This document shows, one piece after another, positions 35,685-43,583 of a stretch of 64,000 nt of DNA. Origin of the DNA: Paucibacter sp. DJ2R-2 (lineage in GTDB: Bacteria; Pseudomonadota; Gammaproteobacteria; Burkholderiales; Burkholderiaceae_C). The stretch is from positions 1 to 64,000 of the forward strand of contig NZ_JAJIRT010000008.1 of NCBI RefSeq assembly GCF_025717675.1. Direction: 5' to 3'. A program made the position numbers and the translations under genes. The notes beneath the pieces were generated by a model. The model made no database searches and was not told where the DNA came from. It saw only the letters and a list, made by a program, of their open reading frames with translations. Every line of letters starts with the position of its first letter. The stretch's first letter is position 1.

Positions 35685-37199
35685 TTACTTGCTGGGGCCG
35701 TCGCCCCGCTCGGGTGCCGGCCCAGGGTTGCGGTCGGGGCCAGGCCAGGCGCTGTACAGCGGCTGGGGCATGCGCACCGGGGTCACGTCGAGGTAGAGGT
35801 TGACGACGGTGAACTCCTCGCCGCCCCACTCCTCGGTGCTCCAGCCATAACTGCCCTTGCCCTTGTACAAGCGGAACAGGAAGCCGAGCTCGGCCACCGG
35901 GTCGCCCGGCTTGGGCAGCACGTCGAAGGACAGGCCACGCACCTCGTTGCGGCTGCTGTCGATCAGATAGGTCATGGCATTGGTGATGGTGGAGTCACCG
36001 AGCATGTCCAGATCGAAGCGCTCTTCGGTGAAATAAGGCTTGAAGTCCGGCGCCATGTGATCGTGCTTGGCACCGCGCAGCTTGATAGGCGCGGGCGTGG
36101 TCTGCCGGGTCTTGAGGTTGTAACGGTCGCCCTGGTCCAGATAGCTCAGGCGAGCGCTGGTCACATTGAAAGCGCCCAGGGTCGGGTCGGTCTTCACATC
36201 GGTCAAGTCCACCAGCAAGGCACCCTTGTCGCCGATCACCTCGACCTCATCACCATGCACCACGGCGGCCGAGTTCTCCTCCACGCCCAGGCCCAGCTTG
36301 TAGCCCTTGGCCATCATCAGCGGGATCATGCGACCGAAGCGGCCGCGCTTGAGGAAATGCTGGTCGACAAACAAATCAGGCCCGACAAAGCCCAGGCCGC
36401 GGTCGATCTGCTTGCCCTCGACCCATTTGCCTTTCATGATGTTGATGACGCTGGGCGCGTCGCGGAACATCACCGTGCTCATGATGGCGGCGCCGGCCGA
36501 GGTACCGGCCACCACGCCGCCGCGGCGGTAGACGTCCCAGATGGCCTCCAGCATGGGCGTGCTGTGGCCGCCCGGCATTAGCACATCGACGATGCGCTCT
36601 TGCGAGCCGCCGGTAAAAAACACACCGCGGGCGTTCTTGACCTTGGCGATCAGGGACGGGTCGCGCACCACCTTGCTCAGGTCCACCCAGCTGAACTTGG
36701 GCGCCACCGGCAGGGCTTCGGCCACAGCGCCGCGTTTTTGCAGCATGTCGACGGCCGTCTTGGCGCTGGCCTCGGGATCCTCGGCCGCCGTGCCAAAGAC
36801 GACAAAACGCGCGCCTTTGCCGCCGGCCAATTGGACGATGCGGCCCCAGACGTCTTCGTTGTCGGCCTTCAATGCACCACCGATGGGCACCGCATAGCCC
36901 TTGATGGCGCCCTCACCCGCAGCCAGAGGGCCGAGGCCCGAGGCGTTGCTGCTCGGGTTGCTACTGCCTGCCGTAGAACTGGCGGGTTTGGCCGGCACCG
37001 GCGAGGGCGCATGCACGCCCTTGACCGGCGTGGTCGGCGGCGGCGGCGTGGCGCCCAGCACCGTGCCCGCAGGTCCAAAGGTGCCGGGTTTCAAGGTGTG
37101 CACGGTGCCGCCCTGGGCTTGGGCGCCCAGGCTCGCCGTGACCAGCAGACCGGCTGCCAGGGTGGAAATCAAAAAATCTGAAACGTGCTTGGTGTTCAT
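35685..37199 (-). CDS. secreted cyanophycinase (peptidase S51), copy 2
   Basis: 504 aa from the ATG at 37199. Signal peptide about 1-28 (LISTLAAGLLVTASLGAQA). A Pro/Ser/Ala-rich linker (about 48-92), absent from copy 1, precedes the S51 domain: YAVPIGGALKADNEDVW, FFTGGSQERIVDVL, VAGTSAGAAIMS with nucleophile Ser234, and DQHFLKRGRFGRMIPLM. The C-terminal beta-rich region matches copy 1. The linker may tether or space the catalytic domain outside the cell. Divergent from receptor 2 across 338 bases. Probably a duplicate of copy 1 that has diverged. Confidence 0.92.
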   Translation of the reverse strand: MNTKHVSDFLISTLAAGLLVTASLGAQAQGGTVHTLKPGTFGPAGTVLGATPPPPTTPVKGVHAPSPVPAKPASSTAGSSNPSSNASGLGPLAAGEGAIKGYAVPIGGALKADNEDVWGRIVQLAGGKGARFVVFGTAAEDPEASAKTAVDMLQKRGAVAEALPVAPKFSWVDLSKVVRDPSLIAKVKNARGVFFTGGSQERIVDVLMPGGHSTPMLEAIWDVYRRGGVVAGTSAGAAIMSTVMFRDAPSVINIMKGKWVEGKQIDRGLGFVGPDLFVDQHFLKRGRFGRMIPLMMAKGYKLGLGVEENSAAVVHGDEVEVIGDKGALLVDLTDVKTDPTLGAFNVTSARLSYLDQGDRYNLKTRQTTPAPIKLRGAKHDHMAPDFKPYFTEERFDLDMLGDSTITNAMTYLIDSSRNEVRGLSFDVLPKPGDPVAELGFLFRLYKGKGSYGWSTEEWGGEEFTVVNLYLDVTPVRMPQPLYSAWPGPDRNPGPAPERGDGPSK

Positions 37200-37402
37200 G
37201 GCCTGGGAGACTGTGTGGATTGGCCACCGCAAACAGGGACGGAGTCAGCGGCGGCACAGACGACGACAAATGCGACGGCGGAACGAATCATGGCACGGCC
37301 GCACACAGGGCTGCCGCACCGGCCAGTCTGAGGCCAGGCCCAAGGCACTTGGAACGCTATGCGAACGCTCCGCGAAAGATACGCACCCTGAGTTGCGCTG
37401 AT

Positions 37403-37454
37403 GCGACTGGCGCGTGAATCCCCTATGGCCCGACAGGCACATGCTTCCTAGACT
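37403..37454 (+). promoter_or_regulatory. putative promoter region of TonB receptor 2
   Basis: GCGAC (37403), CCCCTATGGC (37420) and CTTCCTAGACT (37444) match the receptor 1 upstream region in order and spacing: CCCC to TAGA is 29 bases in both. The ATG follows 84 bases after TAGACT. The remaining 37.20-37.40 kb of the intergenic region holds nothing else I can name apart from the expected cyanophycinase 2 promoter. Confidence 0.5.
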
Positions 37455-37537
37455 GGTGCGGAAACCTCATTGGAAGACCGGTCGCCACCCGCCTCGGCGC
37501 GCGCCCCGGCCCCCTCACACCCCCGGGAGAAGTACAA

Positions 37538-40312
37538 ATGACCCAGCCCCGCGCTTTCACCCCCACCCCCGTTCTGCGCGCCACTGCCCTGGCAGCCCTG
37601 ATGGCCACCGCCGGCCTGGCCAGCAAGCTGGCCCATGCCCAGGAAGCACCCAGCACCTTGAACCGCGTCGAAGTGACCGGTTCGGCCATCAAGCGCCTGG
37701 AGTCGGAGACCGCCCTGCCGGTGCAGGTGATCACGCGGGCTGACATTGTCAAGGCCGGCATCACGACGGCCGCCGAATTGGTGGCCAGCCTCAGCGCGGC
37801 CAGCAACAGCCTGACCGACGGTGTCTCCATCGGCACCGGCGGCTTCAAGGACCAGATGGGCTTCAACTCAGCCAATCTGCGTGGCCTGGGCACCTCCTCC
37901 ACCCTGGTGCTGCTGAATGGCCGGCGCATGGCCAACTTCGCCTCGCCCGGTGACGACTCGGGCGTGGACCTGAACACCATCCCCATGGCCGCCATCCAAC
38001 GCGTGGAGGTGCTGCTGGACGGCGCCTCGGCCATTTACGGCACCGACGCCATCGGCGGCGTCGTCAACTTCATCACCCGCAAGGACTACCAAGGCGTGCA
38101 ACTGGACGCTTATGCCGGCGCCAGCAAGGAAGGCGGCGCGGGCAAGCGCAGTGCCTCGCTGGCCGGCGGCACGGGCGATGTCGTCCGGGACGGTTTCAAT
38201 CTCTTTGGTGTGCTGGATCTGCAGCGCACCGACGCCTTGAGCACCTCGCAGCGCCAGTTCATCTCCGACCTCAAGATCCCCGAACGCCTGCCCCACCTGC
38301 TGTCCTCCGCTGGTTTTCCGGCCAATATCCGCCTCAGCCGCGACCAACGCGACTACCTGAAGGATCAAGGCTTCAAGATCAATGGCAAGACCATCAGCGG
38401 CCGAACCATCAATCTCAGCGCACCGGCCTGCCAGCCGCCGCACACCCTGTACCTGCCCGAGGGCATCGGCGGCGTGGATGGCTGCACCTACGATTTCATG
38501 CGTGACATCGAGCTCTACCCCAAGACCGACAAGGCCAGCTTCCTGGGGCGTGGCGTGTTCCAGCTCGACAGCAGCACCCAGGTGTTTGTGGAAACGGCGC
38601 TGACGCGATCCAAGAGCTGGTACGTGGGCACCTCCAATCGCATCGACGGTGAAGTCGACGTGGCCCGCATCCCGGCCTTGGCAGCCACCGGCCTGGCTGA
38701 CGCCTTGCCCGACGACCGCAGCATCACCGTGCGCACCCGCCTGCTCGACGCCGGCAAGCGCGCCAGCGAGCTGACCAGCACCGGCCAGCGCGTGGTGCTG
38801 GGCCTGACCGGCAGCACGGCCGGCTGGGACTACGACCTGGCTTACAACCGCAGCACCAACAAGGTGGCCGACCGCGATGTGGCCGGCTACCTGCTTTACG
38901 ACAAGACCATGGCTGCCTTTGCCGACGGCACCATCAACCCCTTTGGCACACAAAGCGACAAGGGCCTGGCCTTCCTGCGCAACAACCAGATCAACGAGGA
39001 AGTGCGCAGCGCCAAGGGCACGATGGAGGTGTTCGACATCAAGGGCACACGTGCCCTGACCCAGCTGGCTGGCGGCGAGATGGCCCTGGCCATCGGCGCC
39101 GAAGTGCGGCGTGAGAAGGGAAGCTCGGCCGCCTCGGCTCTGCTGCTTTCCGACAACATCGTCGGCGACAGCACGCCCGGCGATGCCCAGTTCACCAACA
39201 GCTCGCGCAAGGTCTGGGCCGTGTACGGCGAGTTGAACGCCCCGGTCAGCAAAGAGCTGGAAGTGCAGCTGGCCCTGCGCCACGACCACTACGACGTGGT
39301 CGGATCCACCACCAACCCCAAGATCGGCCTGCGCTACACACCGAGCAAGCAGGTCGTCGTGCGTGCATCGGCCGGCACCGGCTTCCGCGCACCCTCGCTG
39401 AACGACCTCTACCGCCCGGTCAAGACCGGCCAGACCGCCGTGCTGCCCGACCCGGTCTGCATGAAGGAAAACGACAACGACCTCTCCACCTGCGCCGACT
39501 TCTGGGAGACCCGCACCTACGCCAATCCCAAGCTCAAGCCCGAGACCTCCAAACAGTTCAGCTTCGGCCTCGTGATCGAGCCACATCCACAGTGGACCGT
39601 CAGCCTGGACTACTGGAACATCGCCAAGAAGAACGTGATCAGCACCATCGGTGACGATGTGATCCTCGGCAATCTGTCCAAGTACGAAAGCCTGGTGCAC
39701 CGCCTGAACGAGAACGAAGGCTTGGCCGGCTGCGACTACGACGAAGAAGACTCGACCATCTGTTTCATCGAGTTGCGCAAGGAAAACCGGGGTCGCCAGC
39801 GCGCCTCGGGCCTGGACATCAGCATCGACTTGAAGGGTTTGAAGAGCAGCGTCGGCGAGTTCGGCGTGCGCCTGGCCGGCACGGTGGTGCTGAAGTCGCA
39901 GAAGCAGACCGGCTTCGGCGACGACTACATCAGCAACCTGGGCAAGTTCGTCACCGACGGCGTGGTGCAACGCTGGCGCCATCGCCTGACCCTGGACTGG
40001 ACGCAAGGCGCTTACAGCCTGGCCTTGAGCAACACCTACTCGAGCGCCTACACCGACCAGAACTCGGCCATCGACACCAATTCCGGCACCGTGGTGGCGC
40101 CCAACAAGGTCAAGGCCTATTCCCTGTGGGACCTCTCCGGTGCCTGGAACGCGACGAAAGACCTGACCCTGCGCGCCGGTGTAAAGAACCTGCTGAACAC
40201 CACGCCGCCCTACTCCAACCAGGCCTACTTCTTCCTGTCCGGCTATGACCCGAGCTACACCGACCCGCGCGGCCGCTTCGCTTACCTGAGCGCCCAGTAC
40301 CAGTTCCGCTGA
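37538..40312 (+). CDS. TonB-dependent outer-membrane receptor 2
   Basis: 924 aa, a clear paralogue of receptor 1. Signal peptide about 1-35; plug with LNRVEVTGSAIKRLESETALPVQ, LLNGRRMANFASPGDDSGVDLN, DGASAIYGTDAIGGVVNFITRKDY; barrel ending SAQYQFR. Extracellular loops differ most from copy 1, including an acidic stretch (GCDYDEEDSTICF) that is a candidate contact for arginine-rich ligand. SD GGGAGAAG lies upstream of the ATG. The serine hydrolase gene follows after 16 bases and is likely co-transcribed. Confidence 0.93.
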   Translation: MTQPRAFTPTPVLRATALAALMATAGLASKLAHAQEAPSTLNRVEVTGSAIKRLESETALPVQVITRADIVKAGITTAAELVASLSAASNSLTDGVSIGTGGFKDQMGFNSANLRGLGTSSTLVLLNGRRMANFASPGDDSGVDLNTIPMAAIQRVEVLLDGASAIYGTDAIGGVVNFITRKDYQGVQLDAYAGASKEGGAGKRSASLAGGTGDVVRDGFNLFGVLDLQRTDALSTSQRQFISDLKIPERLPHLLSSAGFPANIRLSRDQRDYLKDQGFKINGKTISGRTINLSAPACQPPHTLYLPEGIGGVDGCTYDFMRDIELYPKTDKASFLGRGVFQLDSSTQVFVETALTRSKSWYVGTSNRIDGEVDVARIPALAATGLADALPDDRSITVRTRLLDAGKRASELTSTGQRVVLGLTGSTAGWDYDLAYNRSTNKVADRDVAGYLLYDKTMAAFADGTINPFGTQSDKGLAFLRNNQINEEVRSAKGTMEVFDIKGTRALTQLAGGEMALAIGAEVRREKGSSAASALLLSDNIVGDSTPGDAQFTNSSRKVWAVYGELNAPVSKELEVQLALRHDHYDVVGSTTNPKIGLRYTPSKQVVVRASAGTGFRAPSLNDLYRPVKTGQTAVLPDPVCMKENDNDLSTCADFWETRTYANPKLKPETSKQFSFGLVIEPHPQWTVSLDYWNIAKKNVISTIGDDVILGNLSKYESLVHRLNENEGLAGCDYDEEDSTICFIELRKENRGRQRASGLDISIDLKGLKSSVGEFGVRLAGTVVLKSQKQTGFGDDYISNLGKFVTDGVVQRWRHRLTLDWTQGAYSLALSNTYSSAYTDQNSAIDTNSGTVVAPNKVKAYSLWDLSGAWNATKDLTLRAGVKNLLNTTPPYSNQAYFFLSGYDPSYTDPRGRFAYLSAQYQFR

Positions 40313-40328
40313 TCCAGGTCGCACAGCC

Positions 40329-41471
40329 ATGAAGCGCCGGCACTGCCTGGGTGGCGCGGCCGGCGCCCTGCTGGCCGGCCCGGGGCTCGCCTGGGCTCAG
40401 AGCGATGCGGCCCTGTCTGCGCTGCAATTGGCGCAGCGCCTGGAGCAGCGCCAGCGCGAGCTGAACGAGCAGCTGCCGGACAGCATGCGGCGCCTGGGCG
40501 TGCCCGGCCTGTCTTTGCAACTGCTGCGTCACGGCGAACCCAGCCAGGCCTGGCATCTGGGGTGGCGCGAACGCTCGGAGGACGGCGCGCCGGTGGACGC
40601 CGGCACGGTGTTCGAATGCGCGTCCATGAGCAAGCCGGTGTTTGCGTTTCTGCTGTTGCAGCAGGTGCAGCGCGGCCGCCTGGGCTTGGACCAGCCCATC
40701 CTGGACTTCTACCCCGAACGTTTCAGCCCAGCGCAGCCTGCGCAGGCGCGCATCACCGCGCGCCAACTCCTCAGCCACAGCTCGGGCCTGCCGAATTGGC
40801 GCGAAGGCGATGAGAACACCGGCCCCCTGCCCCTGAGCTTTGCGCCCGGCGAGGGCTTTCAGTATTCGGGCGAAGGCTATTTTTATCTGCAAAGAGCGCT
40901 TGAGCATCTGCTGGGCGAGCCCTTGCAGACAACGGCCGAACGCGAGCTGTTTCAGCCCCTGGGCATGAGCAAGAGCAGCTTTGTGCTGAGCCCAGCGATA
41001 GAAGCCCAGCGAGCGCGCGGCCACGCCGAAGATGGCCGCGCCCTGCCCTGGAGCCGTTACGAACGGGCCAATGCCGCCTACACGCTCTACACCACGGCGG
41101 GCGACTACAGCCGCTTTCTGGCTCATTTGCTGCGCCCAAGGCAATCGGGCCCGGGCCTGCTCAGCGCCGAGCTGCGCACCGAAATGCTGGCCGCGCAGGC
41201 GGTCGCTACCGACCGCCAACCCCTGGACCGCGCCGGGCAAGCCCAGGCACTCAAAGGCCAGCCGGTCAAGGTCCACTGGGGCCTGGGCTGGATCCTCAAT
41301 CACATGGCCGATGGCAGCCGGGTGGTCTATCACACTGGCACCAACAGCAGTGGCTTTCGCGCCTTTTGCCAGTTCAACCCTTCACAGGGCAGCGGCATGG
41401 TCTTTCTGAGCAACAGCCTGGCCGGCCATCAGCTCTGGCAGCCCATGATCAAGCGCTGGGGCGACCTTTAA
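40329..41471 (+). CDS. secreted serine hydrolase, beta-lactamase class C/DD-peptidase fold
   Basis: 380 aa. Signal peptide about 1-23 (CLGGAAGALLAGPGLAWA). The SxxK motif is ASMSKPVF (Ser about 99). A Tyr motif YSGEGYFYLQ lies in the middle, and HTGTNSSGF stands where class C enzymes have KTG. Members include esterases, D-aminopeptidases and peptidases. Position right behind receptor 2 suggests a periplasmic role in trimming cyanophycin products, for example an isopeptide or dipeptide hydrolase, but no residue proves that. Confidence 0.88.
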   Translation: MKRRHCLGGAAGALLAGPGLAWAQSDAALSALQLAQRLEQRQRELNEQLPDSMRRLGVPGLSLQLLRHGEPSQAWHLGWRERSEDGAPVDAGTVFECASMSKPVFAFLLLQQVQRGRLGLDQPILDFYPERFSPAQPAQARITARQLLSHSSGLPNWREGDENTGPLPLSFAPGEGFQYSGEGYFYLQRALEHLLGEPLQTTAERELFQPLGMSKSSFVLSPAIEAQRARGHAEDGRALPWSRYERANAAYTLYTTAGDYSRFLAHLLRPRQSGPGLLSAELRTEMLAAQAVATDRQPLDRAGQAQALKGQPVKVHWGLGWILNHMADGSRVVYHTGTNSSGFRAFCQFNPSQGSGMVFLSNSLAGHQLWQPMIKRWGDL

Positions 41472-41501
41472 GCCACCAAGCTCAAAGGCCGCGCAGCCCC
41501 C

Positions 41502-41750
41502 TCAGTTCTTGCCGCCTTGCGCGGTGCCCGAGTTGCCCGACAGACTGGACTGGAAGGCGTCCTTGTCCACCAGCTTGACGTTCAGGGCATTGCGGTCCTT
41601 GCGGGCCAGATTGCTGCCGGTGGTGTACTCGGGCCGCTCGTAAGCTGCGTCTTTCTCGTCCGGTGCCTGGCTGCTGGCACAGGCCGTCAGGGCGAGGCAG
41701 GCGGCGGCCGACAGCAGGCCGAGAATGGAATGGCGTTGTTCTTGCTTCAT
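41502..41750 (-). CDS. small outer-membrane-type lipoprotein, unknown function
   Basis: 82 aa. A lipoprotein signal peptide with lipobox LTAC (Cys about 26) leaves a hydrophilic, charged mature part ending in Gly/Asn/Lys. Residues after the Cys are Ala-Ser-Ser, so outer-membrane sorting is expected. The upstream in-frame ATG at 41813 lacks the leader, so 41750 is preferred. No family is recognised. It is convergent with the serine hydrolase gene. Confidence 0.8.
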   Translation of the reverse strand: MKQEQRHSILGLLSAAACLALTACASSQAPDEKDAAYERPEYTTGSNLARKDRNALNVKLVDKDAFQSSLSGNSGTAQGGKN

Positions 41751-41887
41751 GGACTTGGTCTCCCTGGTGTCGAACCGGGCCTCTTGAGCAACGGTCGCGA
41801 TCTCAACCCTCAATCGGGCCTGCGAATTCTGCCCAGCGCTGGCGGGCCGCCACTCCGGGATAACCCGACAAATCCACGGAAACGTTC

Positions 41888-42565
41888 TCAGATCGCCCCG
41901 CCGGCGTCCATGCCCAGCTCAGCGGCCATGCGCTGAACCAGGGCCTTGAGTTGCTCCAGCTCCTTGCCCATGCGCTGCTGTTCGGCGCGCAAAAACGCGA
42001 TGTCTTCGTCCTGCGCCGCGCTGGCGCCGGGCGGGCCTGCATAAACGCCAGCATCGGCCGCCGGCTCACCGCTGAGCAGATGGGCCCAGCGCGCTTCGCG
42101 GGCACCGGGTGCACGCGCCAGCTTGACGACAAAAGCCGGGCGCCGCTCGGTGGCCTCGGCCAGCTCTTCCAGAAATCCTTCGACCGAGGACACATCGGCA
42201 AAGCGGTGCAGGCGCTCGGTGTGCAGGCGCAGCTCGGCCGTGGTCTGCGGGCCGCGCAACATCAGCAAAGTCAGCAAGGCCAGGCCGGCACCGGGCACGC
42301 CCAGGCCGCGTGCGCCGTTGTGCTCGAAGCGCACGACGCGGCTGCCGCTGACGGTGTTGACCAGGTGCATGGCCTTGAGCTCTTCCAGCGCCAGCAGCGC
42401 ATCGGCCTCGCTGGCGTTCATCACCGGCTCACGCGCGGTCTTTTGGTTGCAGCCCAGAGTCAGGGCGTTGAGGGACAGGGGATAACTGTCCGGCACCGTG
42501 GATTCCTTTTCCACCAGCACCGCCAGCACACGCGCCTCCAGAGCGCTCAAAGTTCGCAAAGACAT
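41888..42565 (-). CDS. yceH: YceH family protein (DUF480)
   Basis: 225 aa. Two winged-helix units of the DUF480/YceH type: LSALEARVLAVLVEKESTVPDSYPLS, then CNQKTAREPVM, and LLMLRGPQTTAELRLHTERL. The C-terminus is a short coiled coil (about 190-220). Function is unknown; family members are conserved in proteobacteria. The SDR gene ends 6 bases upstream, so the two form an operon. Confidence 0.93.
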   Translation of the reverse strand: MSLRTLSALEARVLAVLVEKESTVPDSYPLSLNALTLGCNQKTAREPVMNASEADALLALEELKAMHLVNTVSGSRVVRFEHNGARGLGVPGAGLALLTLLMLRGPQTTAELRLHTERLHRFADVSSVEGFLEELAEATERRPAFVVKLARAPGAREARWAHLLSGEPAADAGVYAGPPGASAAQDEDIAFLRAEQQRMGKELEQLKALVQRMAAELGMDAGGAI

Positions 42566-42571
42566 GGATGT

Positions 42572-43354
42572 TCAGACCCCGAAGCCGTCGTCGGCCTGGA
42601 TGATGGCCCCGTTGATGAAGTGGCTCTCGTTGGCGCAGAGCATGAGCAGAGAGGTGTCCAGATCCTTGGGCTGGCCGACACGCTTGCGCGGCAGCAGCTC
42701 CACCAGCTTCTTGCCCTGCTCGGTGCCCCAGTGGTGGTGGTTGATCTCGGTGTCGATATAACCGGGGCAGATGGCATTGACATTGATGCCGTACTTGCCC
42801 CACTCCAGCGCCATGGCGCGGGTCATGTGGATGACCGCCGCCTTGCTCATGGAATAGACGCCGATCTGGCTCAGCACCCGCAGGCCGGCCATGGAGGCGA
42901 TGTTGACGATGCGGCCGCCGATGAAGGTGCCGGGCGCCGAGCCCTGGGCGCGAGCCAGCATGCGCTTGCCCACCTCTTGCGCCACGAAGAAAGCGCCGCG
43001 GACATTGGTGTCCATGACGAAGTCGTAGTCGTCGGGCGTGACCTCGGTCAGGCGCTGGGTGGTGCTGACGCCGGAGTTGTTGATCAGGATGTCCAGGGTG
43101 CCGACTTCGGTCTCGGCATGGGCCACGGCCGATTTGATGCTGTCCAGATCGGTGACGTCCAGGGTCACCACATGGGCGTCGCCTCCCGAACCCTCGATCT
43201 CGCTGCGCAAGGTCTTGAGCCGCTCGGTGCGGCGGCCGGCCAAGACCACGCAAGCGCCGGCCTGGGCCAGGGTCTTGGCGAATTGGGCGCCCAGGCCGCT
43301 CGACGCGCCGGTCACCAGGGCCACACGGCCCGACAAATCAATGCTGTAACTCAT
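42572..43354 (-). CDS. short-chain dehydrogenase/reductase
   Basis: 260 aa, classical SDR. Cofactor loop TGASSGLG near residues 15-22, NNSG motif near 92, and active site Tyr-x-x-x-Lys in YSMSKAAV with upstream Ser. Arg residues at the end of beta-2 (AGRRTERL) favour NADP(H). The ATG at 43354 is chosen because GAGG lies 7 bases upstream; the ATG at 43360 abuts that SD. Similar proteins are annotated as 3-oxoacyl or acetoacetyl reductases. Substrate not determined. Confidence 0.92.
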   Translation of the reverse strand: MSYSIDLSGRVALVTGASSGLGAQFAKTLAQAGACVVLAGRRTERLKTLRSEIEGSGGDAHVVTLDVTDLDSIKSAVAHAETEVGTLDILINNSGVSTTQRLTEVTPDDYDFVMDTNVRGAFFVAQEVGKRMLARAQGSAPGTFIGGRIVNIASMAGLRVLSQIGVYSMSKAAVIHMTRAMALEWGKYGINVNAICPGYIDTEINHHHWGTEQGKKLVELLPRKRVGQPKDLDTSLLMLCANESHFINGAIIQADDGFGV

Positions 43355-43583
43355 GGTCATCCTCTGGGAAAACTGCTGAGGAAGCGTAGCACGCGACCCC
43401 GGGCCCGAATGCGAAAACAGAGCGCCACGCCGGGTTCTGATTGACAAGCCGGCAGCGCCTTCGGCCCCGCTAGAGCCCCGCACCTAGCTGCAAGAAAAGC
43501 ACGACCGTTCGTTTTATCAAAGCCCCTTATAGAATGCCGCGCAGACAAGCCAGCTCAACAGCTTCAGCCAGGACAAGAACACC

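Noticed and set aside
37868-40330. 820-codon open frame on the minus strand
   Set aside because: Antisense to TonB receptor 2 with no family motifs; the receptor frame is clearly real.
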